8,812 nt of DNA from CAYXPG01 sp964564845 (GTDB lineage: Bacteria > Planctomycetota > Phycisphaerae > Sedimentisphaerales > Anaerobacaceae). The stretch's first letter is position 1, and every line of letters begins with the position of its first letter. The position numbers were made by a program, and so were the translations under genes. Below the pieces are notes generated by a model. The model was not told the origin of the DNA, ran no database searches, and saw only the letters and a list, made by a program, of their open reading frames with translations. The stretch lies in NCBI GenBank assembly GCA_964564845.1, contig CAZMCN010000093.1, forward strand, positions 1 through 8,812, given 5' to 3'. This document shows, in pieces, positions 1 to 4,804 of the stretch.

Positions 1-28
1 GAAGGGCAGTTCCAGTCAAATTAAGTCA

Positions 29-64
29 ATGAACTACGAACAACGAACTACGAACTATGAACAA
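29..64. repeat. GAAC-TAC/CAAC low-complexity array, left copy
   Basis: Short units of the type GAACTAC, GAACAAC and GAACTATG follow one another. The same units return at 181-213, and in reverse complement (TTCATAG, TTCGTAG, TTCGTTG) at 8331-8396 after hflX. This is dispersed intergenic repeat DNA; I see no gene in it. Between 78 and 109, and again at 223-238, the word AAACCCAA recurs, another low-complexity element. Open frames across 87-371 and 200-637 are artefacts of these repeats and of the tRNA. Confidence 0.75.
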
Positions 65-109
65 TTTTCTGCAAAACAAACCCAATTCAAACCCAAACAA
101 ACCCAATCT

Positions 110-195
110 TGTCCGCCGTAGCCCTGGCGAAGCCGGAAACTACGAACAACGCCTGTCCGCCGTAGCCCTGGCGAAGCCGGAAACTACGAACAACG
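110..195. repeat. Two exact 42-bp direct repeats, 44-bp period
   Basis: Positions 110-151 and 154-195 are identical over 42 bp and separated by only two bases. Each copy has a GC-rich imperfectly palindromic half (GTCCGCCGTAGCC...GGCGAAGCCGG) and an AT-rich half ending in ACTACGAACAACG, i.e. one unit of the neighbouring array. It looks like a duplicated dispersed palindromic element. With no real spacer and only two copies it is not a CRISPR array. Confidence 0.85.
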
Positions 196-263
196 AACAA
201 TGAACTACGAACTATTTTATCCCAATCAAACCCAACCTGTAGTGAGCATGCCTGCACTGCCTG

Positions 264-282
264 CCCTGAGCTTGTCGAAGGG
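264..282. repeat. CCCTGAGCTTGTCGAAGGG element
   Basis: A 19-bp word with CCCT/AGGG ends. From memory this word, in either orientation, is a common short dispersed repeat in environmental bacterial genomes. It occurs once in this window in full, with related words (AAGGTCGAAGTGTCG) just after it. No function is assigned. Confidence 0.5.
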
Positions 283-362
283 AGCAAGGTCGAAGTGTCG
301 AACCTATTTAAAACCTGTATCGCATTTTTACCTGTTCTACTGTTCAGATGCTCAAATGCTCT

Positions 363-379
363 GTTGGCCAAAGGCCAAC
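363..379. repeat. Perfect 7-bp hairpin downstream of tRNA-Ser
   Basis: GTTGGCC, a three-base AAA loop and GGCCAAC form a perfect hairpin. On the minus strand it lies about 120 bp past the tRNA 3' end. No T-run follows on that strand, so it is not a standard intrinsic terminator, though it could mark the 3' end of the primary tRNA transcript. Its right arm overlaps the start of the duplicated tRNA tail. Confidence 0.5.
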
Positions 380-440
380 CGGAGCAGGAGGGATTCCGAG
401 ACGACGTCGGGCTCTCCGCTTCGCTGCGTGTCGAACCCCC
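374..440 (-). pseudogene. Broken copy of the tRNA-Ser 3' end, split by a 34-bp insert
   Basis: Bases 374-396 repeat 496-518 exactly (23 bp: the 3' acceptor strand, half the T arm and six flanking bases of the intact tRNA gene). The next T-arm bases of the tRNA, TCGAACCCCC (517-526), appear at 431-440. Joined, the two pieces rebuild the tRNA tail; what separates them is a 34-bp GC-rich insert (397-430) with the dinucleotide TC on both sides, like a 2-bp target duplication. No match to the anticodon arm, D arm or 5' acceptor strand is seen beyond 440, so this cannot make a tRNA. It may be left from a tandem tRNA array or a recombination event; the second segment alone is short and could also come from another tRNA. 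Confidence 0.5.
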
Positions 441-501
441 TTAGTGCTGCTGCTGCGCATCACGGGCGTTCTCATCCCTCGCATCAAGGTAGCTTGCCAA
501 C

Positions 502-586
502 CGGAGCAGGAGGGATTCGAACCCCCGGTACCTTTCGGTACAACGGTTTTCAAGACCGTCGCCTTAAGCCGCTCGGCCACTGCTCC
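502..586 (-). tRNA. tRNA-Ser(UGA)
   Basis: Read on the minus strand from 586, the acceptor strand GGAGCAG pairs with CTGCTCC (509-503), with a discriminator G at 502 and no encoded CCA. The anticodon arm is ACGGT, loop CTTGAAA, ACCGT, giving anticodon UGA, which reads UCA and related serine codons. A long variable arm (TACC, loop GAAA, GGTA) is present, as expected of type II serine tRNAs, and the T arm is GGGGG-TTCGAAT-CCCTC. At 85 nt the length is normal for tRNA-Ser. All arms pair well, so the gene should be functional. The nearest protein gene is more than 500 bp away, so it is probably transcribed alone. Confidence 0.96.
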
Positions 587-660
587 ATGTCTTTATTGAC
601 AACACTTTACAATCTTTTCGGCAATCAAAATATCTAACTTGTGCTGTAAATTGTGCTGAT

Positions 661-690
661 AGTATAAACATTTTAGCCTATCGATGGTAA
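661..690 (-). promoter_or_regulatory. Candidate sigma70-type promoter for tRNA-Ser
   Basis: On the minus strand, TTACCA (690-685) and TATACT (666-661) are separated by 18 bp and point at the tRNA, whose 5' end is 75 bp further on. The -10 matches the consensus at 5 of 6 positions and the -35 at 4 of 6. The DNA is AT-rich, so a chance match is possible. Confidence 0.35.
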
Positions 691-700
691 TGAATATTAA

Positions 701-725
701 TTTCCGATTTCCGATTTCCGATTTC
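701..725. repeat. Heptamer tandem repeat TTTCCGA
   Basis: Three perfect copies of TTTCCGA and a partial fourth (TTTC) stand in tandem, followed by related words (CGACAATCGGCAATG) near 738-751. It is a short simple-sequence repeat in intergenic DNA with no coding context. Confidence 0.8.
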
Positions 726-993
726 AATTTGGCATTCGACAATCGGCAATGAGCCAAGCCTGCATAGCAGCTTTTATAAGTATATACGTATTCTTCATCG
801 ATGTATTAAAATCTTTCGAAAGTCATGAACATAAAAAAAATGCCCTAATCCACTCCTTGTATTTCTGATAGCTAATATGTTTGAAAAGTTGCGAGCCGCA
901 CCAGATGAAATTGTTCTCGAGATGACCTGACTATAAATATAATTAAACTCAAACCGCCGCGGTTGGATTTGATTTTGAGGCAAAGAAAAATTC
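726..993. other. Intergenic DNA with no supported gene
   Basis: With its flanks this belongs to the 537-bp gap between the tRNA and the dipeptide epimerase. A 62-codon minus-strand frame at 795-983 has no good ribosome binding site and no recognisable motif, so I do not call it. Apart from AT-rich sequence and scraps of repeat I see nothing here. Confidence 0.6.
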
Positions 994-1022
994 TTGACTG
1001 TTAAGAGTGGTTTTTGTAAAGT
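994..1022 (+). promoter_or_regulatory. Candidate sigma70-type promoter for the dipeptide epimerase
   Basis: TTGACT (994-999), a 17-bp spacer and TAAAGT (1017-1022) lie about 100 bp before the epimerase start. The -35 matches at 5 of 6 positions and the -10 at 4 of 6, with ideal spacing. It would give a leader of roughly 95 nt. No operator or riboswitch-like fold is evident in the AT-rich leader. Confidence 0.45.
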
Positions 1023-1123
1023 TATTGTTGTTGTAGGGAATAAATTGTGTTTTTTTAAGCATTTAAATGGGAAATCTCAGATAAATATAATCGGTCAAAC
1101 AAAATAAAAAGGATAAGAGCGAA

Positions 1124-2146
1124 ATGAAAATTAAAACAGAACTGATGCACTTGACCTACAAGCACCCTTTTAATATTGCTCGAAGAAAAGCCGACCAGAA
1201 AGGGGGAATTACAAACGTAAAAATTTCCATTGAGCATGATGGTGTTCTCGGCCTCGGTGAGGCCCATCCATCGCCGTATTATTATGGAGAAACAATAGAA
1301 CGAATAATCGATGTCGCCAAAAAAGCCGAATCCATACTCGCCACAGACCCCTTTCTCCTGGAAGATATTATTGACGAACTCTACAGAGCCTTTCCCAATG
1401 CACCATCTGCAATCGCAGGCATCGACATTGCCCTATACGACCTCGTTGGCAAACTGCTCGGTATTCCCTTGTACAAATATTTCGGCCTCAATCCGGACAG
1501 TACTCCAACAACTGATTTCACTATCGGAATCGACACAATCCCGGTTATGCTGAAAAAACTTAAAGAAGCAAGCGGATACCCGATTTATAAAGTTAAAGTC
1601 GGTGTCGAGGGTGATATGGATATGCTAAAGGCTATCCGAGACAATACTGATGCTGTCATTCGTGTCGATGCAAATACCGGCTGGGATGTGGACGAAGCAA
1701 TCGAGAAAATCAACGAGATGGAAAAATATGACATTGAATTAGTGGAACAGCCCATACCCGCAAAGAACTACGAAGGCCTTAAAAAAATTCGACAGAATGT
1801 AAACATTCCAATAATGGCTGATGAAGATTCGGTAACTTCAGAGGATATTCCGACTCTTGCAGGCTGTGTGGATATGATTAACATCAAGCTTATGAAATGC
1901 CGCGGCCTACGGGATGCGCTGCGTATGATTCATATTGGTCACAGTTTTGGTATGAAGGTGATGCTTGGTTGTATGGGTGAAAGTTCGCTGTCGCTTACGG
2001 CAGCAGCGCATCTTTCACCACTGGTCGAATATGCAGACCTTGACAACAACCTTCTCATCATCGATGACCCCTTCGAAGGGCTGAAACAACCGAACGGCAG
2101 GATTTTGCTGCCGAATCGCCCCGGCATCGGAGTTATCGAGAAGTAA
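1124..2146 (+). CDS. Dipeptide epimerase (enolase superfamily, L-Ala-D/L-Glu epimerase-like)
   Basis: This 340-residue protein has the length and layout of the muconate-lactonizing/dipeptide-epimerase branch of the enolase superfamily: an N-terminal capping domain (about 1-125) and a (beta/alpha)7beta barrel. The catalytic set is complete: the KxK pair K156/K158 in YKVKVG, metal ligands D182 (RVDAN), E208 (VEQP) and D233 (MADED), the opposing base K255 (INIKLMK), and the DxD pair D306/D308 that in this family binds the dipeptide alpha-ammonium group. That DxD motif argues for a dipeptide epimerase over a muconate cycloisomerase or o-succinylbenzoate synthase. The known family reaction is Mg2+-dependent inversion at the alpha carbon of the second residue of a dipeptide, such as L-Ala-D-Glu from peptidoglycan recycling. 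Substrate preference varies widely, so L-Ala-Glu is only the default guess. No signal peptide is present, so it should be cytoplasmic. AAAGGA at 1108-1113 supports the ATG. The next gene follows after 102 bp on the same strand. Confidence 0.9.
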   Translation: MKIKTELMHLTYKHPFNIARRKADQKGGITNVKISIEHDGVLGLGEAHPSPYYYGETIERIIDVAKKAESILATDPFLLEDIIDELYRAFPNAPSAIAGIDIALYDLVGKLLGIPLYKYFGLNPDSTPTTDFTIGIDTIPVMLKKLKEASGYPIYKVKVGVEGDMDMLKAIRDNTDAVIRVDANTGWDVDEAIEKINEMEKYDIELVEQPIPAKNYEGLKKIRQNVNIPIMADEDSVTSEDIPTLAGCVDMINIKLMKCRGLRDALRMIHIGHSFGMKVMLGCMGESSLSLTAAAHLSPLVEYADLDNNLLIIDDPFEGLKQPNGRILLPNRPGIGVIEK

Positions 2147-2248
2147 AAAGGAGATATGTGCTGTTTTTATCTCATCAAATTCGAGTGTAAAATAGCATTA
2201 GCTAATACCATTTTAAAATTAACCCGCTAAAATACGGAAGGAAAAACG

Positions 2249-3943
2249 ATGAATCGTAAATTTGCTTTAGCTGTAATATTTTGTGTGGCTACGGCTTCCG
2301 CCGGGATGGGCCGGCCGAGTCGCACAATCTCCGGCAAAATCATCTATAAAGGTAAACAGGCCGGTACTGTCATCGTCAAATTGTATAAGCTGCATGTCTC
2401 ATCCGAGGGACAAGTTACACAGTTGAGTAAAAGGGAAATCTATGGTGCTGCTGAGCCGTTTAGAACTATCAGACTTCAAAAGCCGGGCCCTTATATTTTT
2501 TCTGATTTGTCTGCCGGGCGGTATTCGGTTTCGGCGTTTGTCGATACCGACGGAAATGGCGAGCTGAACTTTAACAGGCCCGAACCGTTTGGGTGGTTTT
2601 CATCTGAACCGGCAGGAGACTTTGAGGCCATCAATGTCACAAAATCCGATGTAAACGATGCTGATTTCAAGCTGCGCGTTCCTACACATTTTCCCAAAAA
2701 AAATAAACGCATAGAGCACGGGGCACTTCAGTGGATTAAGGGATTTGCCGTACTGAAGCTTTGGGGCTCATCTGAAGAACGGGGCTTCGCTCATGGATAT
2801 CTGGTAGGAAGACAAATCATCGACTTTCTGGAATTCTACGTTATTGAAGACAGTTGGAAATCAGCGAAACGTTATGAAGAGATATTTGTTCCATTTCTAA
2901 AAAGCCATTTGAATTGTCCCGCTGAATTTCTTGCCGAATGCAGGGCGGTCATCGAGGGAATGAGAGCATCAGGGATTGATATGAGGGTAGAGTCGCTGGG
3001 TAGAGATTTCGAGTTAACAGACCTTCTGGCAATTAATGCTTACATTGAGAAGCGGGCTGCTTCTGAGGTTCCAGTTCCTTCATCCTGCACACAATTTGCA
3101 TTTTGGGCTGCTCAAACCCAGGCAAGCGAAGTTGGCGGCGGGCTGATAGCCGGCCGCAATATGGACGGTGAATGCGACGTTCGCAAAGTAACGGTCAGCC
3201 ATTTTTTGGTCTTTGCTGTTGAGCCATCAGAGCCGGGTCGCAAGCGGTGGGTTTCGACGATGTGGCCGGGTTTTGTCGGCACCATCAGCGGCGTTAACGA
3301 GGACGGCCTTTACTCTATGGAAAATGCCGGCGGCAGCGGCCCCGGGCCGGTCGTCGGCGGTATCGTCCCCTGCTCGTGGGTGCAGCGATATATACTGGAA
3401 AATCAGGACAGAGGCGCCACCGCTGAGAGTATCCTGAAGATGATGCAGCAGTTTAAGTGCGAAGGAGGCGGCGTTACAACGCCCGGCTCGATAATACTAT
3501 GGGCTGTCCCTTATCGCAAACAGTCCTCGCCGGCCTTTGTCTATGAAGCAGACCGCTTCGGCGGCGCAATGCGAATGCCTGCCGACCTCAGACCGAATGA
3601 TGCGACCAATATAATAGCTGCAAACCACCATTTAGTCTATGGCTGCGACCGGGACAGGCCAGGCGGTTCCTTCGGAAAAGAGGCTTCCTTCTCTTCGCGC
3701 TGGCGGCACGAAGTGGGAATGAATATGGTCGAGGCCTGGTCACGTCAAAAAAAACCGATTGGTATTGCAGAAATGAAACGGCTTTTGCAAACGGTGGCAC
3801 ACGGAACCACCGAGTATTCTGTCATCTTTTTGGCCAACGAAAAGCGTATATTTATCGCTGTAGATGACCTCAAGTGTGATATGTGGGATGCTCCTTTTAT
3901 GAACTGGGCGGAATTTGAGTTCGATGAGCTGTTCAGCTGCTAA
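2249..3943 (+). CDS. Exported C45-family Ntn hydrolase (acyl-CoA:6-APA acyltransferase-like) with N-terminal beta domain
   Basis: The 564-residue protein begins with a signal peptide: MNRK, a hydrophobic core at about 5-16 and a likely cut after ASA at 16-18. Residues about 25-145 form an extra domain rich in beta strands, containing a calcium-loop-like DTDGNGELN at 99-107 and EPFGWF, resembling carboxypeptidase-regulatory or DUF2141-like modules. From about 160 on it matches the C45/AAT-like Ntn hydrolases: S279-C280-T281 with C280 as predicted nucleophile, AGRNMD at 301-306, GVNEDGL at 348-354, NHH at 459-461, SSRW near 482-485, and a terminal FEFDELF like the family's end. C45 enzymes usually mature by autocleavage before the cysteine; here that would split the chain at 279/280 and leave the beta domain on the N-terminal piece. 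They cleave or form linear amide bonds. GGAAGGA at 2236-2242, six bases before the ATG, sets the start. The upstream dipeptide epimerase suggests a peptide or cell-wall amide substrate, but this is inference. Confidence 0.8.
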   Translation: MNRKFALAVIFCVATASAGMGRPSRTISGKIIYKGKQAGTVIVKLYKLHVSSEGQVTQLSKREIYGAAEPFRTIRLQKPGPYIFSDLSAGRYSVSAFVDTDGNGELNFNRPEPFGWFSSEPAGDFEAINVTKSDVNDADFKLRVPTHFPKKNKRIEHGALQWIKGFAVLKLWGSSEERGFAHGYLVGRQIIDFLEFYVIEDSWKSAKRYEEIFVPFLKSHLNCPAEFLAECRAVIEGMRASGIDMRVESLGRDFELTDLLAINAYIEKRAASEVPVPSSCTQFAFWAAQTQASEVGGGLIAGRNMDGECDVRKVTVSHFLVFAVEPSEPGRKRWVSTMWPGFVGTISGVNEDGLYSMENAGGSGPGPVVGGIVPCSWVQRYILENQDRGATAESILKMMQQFKCEGGGVTTPGSIILWAVPYRKQSSPAFVYEADRFGGAMRMPADLRPNDATNIIAANHHLVYGCDRDRPGGSFGKEASFSSRWRHEVGMNMVEAWSRQKKPIGIAEMKRLLQTVAHGTTEYSVIFLANEKRIFIAVDDLKCDMWDAPFMNWAEFEFDELFSC

Positions 3944-4064
3944 ACAGAGCTTACACGTCTTCGATTATAGCAGGCACCCTCTTTGGCATACCAACCACTG
4001 ACGGGTTGCCGGAGAGAAGATATTAGAGGATTGTGAGGGAATCCGGTTATCGCGCTGTTAATAA
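3944..4064. other. Intergenic DNA after the C45 hydrolase gene
   Basis: This is the first part of the 459-bp gap before padR. It holds a weak inverted repeat, CCGGA (4009-4013) with TCCGG (4042-4046), and no T-run after it, so it is no convincing terminator. No frame here has a ribosome binding site or motif; a minus-strand frame across 3940-4143 reads like noise. The remainder of the gap is covered by the promoter and leader entries. Confidence 0.5.
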
Positions 4065-4138
4065 AATTTTTTAGAAAAATTAAATTTTTTGCTTGACATC
4101 GCATAGTTTGCATAACATAATAAGTAAAACATAATAAG
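4065..4138 (+). promoter_or_regulatory. Strong sigma70-type promoter with A/T-rich upstream element, upstream of padR
   Basis: TTGACA (4093-4098), a 17-bp spacer and CATAAT (4116-4121) make an almost consensus promoter (6/6 and 5/6). Directly upstream are A and T tracts (4065-4090), including the hairpin-forming AATTTTT/AAAAATT, of the kind that works as an UP element. The 11-bp word AACATAATAAG occurs twice, at 4114-4124 and 4128-4138, covering and following the -10, and GCATA occurs at 4101 and 4110 in the spacer. Such repeats over a core promoter could be an operator, for instance for autorepression by the PadR protein, but they are not the classic PadR ATGT-N8-ACAT palindrome. The leader to padR would be about 275 nt. 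Confidence 0.65.
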
Positions 4139-4156
4139 AGCAAAACGAAAAATAAT

Positions 4157-4375
4157 AACGGTGTTAATCCGTACTACTATCCGTCAACTTCTTGTTTTTT
4201 ATGTGTCATTTTCATAAACCATTTTTATAACCACTTGCAAAACAATGACTTACATTTGACTTTTTTACAATGAACTTTTTAAAAACAGTGTTAATCGGTG
4301 TTCACCCCGTTAGAAGTAAGTCGCCTTCAGTAGTTACGGTGCCCTCAGTGCAGACTTCTAACGGGGTTAATCCGT
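4157..4375 (+). repeat. Three GTTAATC(C/G)GT words in the padR leader
   Basis: AACGGTGTTAATCCGT at 4157-4172 and AACGGGGTTAATCCGT at 4360-4375 agree at 15 of 16 positions. A third, looser copy (GTGTTAATCGGTGT) lies at 4288-4301. The last copy overlaps the right arm of the large inverted repeat. They could be regulator sites or relics of a dispersed GTGTTAATCCGTG-type repeat known to me from environmental genomes. Confidence 0.6.
4305..4366 (+). promoter_or_regulatory. 13-bp perfect inverted repeat with 36-nt loop in padR leader
   Basis: CCCCGTTAGAAGT (4305-4317) and ACTTCTAACGGGG (4354-4366) are perfect reverse complements; the next pair outward (A4304 with T4367) also matches. The 36-nt loop contains the related words GCCTTCAGTAG and GCCCTCAGTGC. 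As RNA it would form a very stable stem ending 36 nt before the padR start codon, leaving the ribosome binding site free. It may be a structured leader RNA, a protection against 5' decay, or simply a palindromic repeat insertion. No T-run follows the 3' arm, so it is not a standard terminator. Confidence 0.6.
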
Positions 4376-4402
4376 GTCTAAGAAATAAAAAAGGAGAATT
4401 TT

Positions 4403-4744
4403 ATGAAATTTGAGAGTCAGCTATTAAAAGGCATTGCGCCGGCTGTTGTGCTGGAGATTCTATCCCGCGGCAGGATGTACGGCTATGAGCTGAGCCAGGC
4501 AATCGAGCAGCGAAGCGGCGATATTCTGACATTAGGCAAGGGGACGCTGTATCCCTTGCTATATAACCTCGAAGCAAAGAAGCTGGTCAAAGGTAAATGG
4601 GAGAAGAACGAATCCAGCAGAAAAAGGAGATATTACTCAATCACAAGCAAAGGCAAGGGCGAGCTTGCAAAGCAAAAGACGCAGCTTAAAGAGTTGACAG
4701 CCGGTTTGAATCTTGTCTTCGGCGGCGCACTTACGCCGGCGTAG
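4403..4744 (+). CDS. PadR-family transcriptional regulator
   Basis: This 113-residue protein is a minimal PadR repressor. A winged helix-turn-helix fills residues about 8-85: GIAPAVVLEILSRGRMYGYEL with the family's MYGYEL turn at 25-30, the recognition region LGKGTLYPLLYNLEAKKLV at about 44-62, and the wing RRYYSITSKGKGEL at about 74-87. A short C-terminal helix follows for dimerisation, as in the small subfamily 2. PadR proteins bind palindromes and repress their own or adjacent genes in response to ligands or partner proteins. The spacing of AAGGAG (4391-4396) to the ATG is ideal. The next gene starts 60 bp downstream and encodes a HAAS-domain membrane protein; known PadR-HAAS pairs suggest the membrane protein relays a signal to the regulator. 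The signal and targets here are unknown. Confidence 0.93.
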   Translation: MKFESQLLKGIAPAVVLEILSRGRMYGYELSQAIEQRSGDILTLGKGTLYPLLYNLEAKKLVKGKWEKNESSRKRRYYSITSKGKGELAKQKTQLKELTAGLNLVFGGALTPA

Positions 4745-4745
4745 C

Positions 4746-4800
4746 TTCTCTCTGTCATTGCGAGCGAAGCGAAGCAATCCGTATTTTGTCACAGAGGGAA
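4746..4800 (+). promoter_or_regulatory. Hairpin sequestering the ribosome binding site of the HAAS gene
   Basis: TTCTCTCTGT (4746-4755) can pair with ACAGAGGGAA (4791-4800) through ten base pairs, one of them G-U. The 3' arm holds the Shine-Dalgarno stretch GAGGGA used by the ATG at 4805. Inside, ATTGC (4758-4762) pairs with GCAAT (4774-4778). The padR stop codon ends at 4744, one base before the helix, so ribosomes finishing padR would melt it and expose the site. This is an inference about translational coupling; the pairing itself is seen in the sequence. Confidence 0.45.
4754..4780. repeat. 27-bp dispersed repeat, partial copy of the 8397-8474 element
   Basis: This 27-bp stretch, starting GTCATTGCGAGCG and ending GAAGCAATCC, is identical to 8397-8423. 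Only the left end of the longer element after hflX is present; homology stops after AATCC. It occupies almost half of the padR-HAAS intergenic region and forms the loop of the hairpin at the ribosome binding site. Confidence 0.9.
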
Positions 4801-4804
4801 GATT

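Noticed and set aside
110..195. CRISPR array
   Set aside because: Only two copies, 42 bp long, with a 2-bp gap and no spacer; no cas genes nearby.
374..518. Integrated genetic element bounded by attL/attR at the tRNA tail
   Set aside because: The duplicated tails are 122 bp apart, leaving no room for an integrase or cargo, and none is seen in the window.
87..637. Open frames on both strands over the left repeats and the tRNA
   Set aside because: They are translations of dispersed repeats and of the tRNA-Ser gene, have no protein motifs and overlap each other.
795..983. Minus-strand 62-codon frame
   Set aside because: No convincing ribosome binding site and no recognisable motif; sits in AT-rich intergenic DNA.
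3940..4143. Minus-strand 67-codon frame
   Set aside because: It covers the padR promoter, overlaps the end of the hydrolase gene and has no family resemblance.
4256..4284. Second promoter TTGACT-N17-TTAAAA before padR
   Set aside because: The -10 matches at only three of six positions in a T-rich stretch; the promoter at 4093-4121 is far better.
4305..4366. Intrinsic terminator or known riboswitch
   Set aside because: No T-run after the stem and no conserved core I recognise from a riboswitch class.
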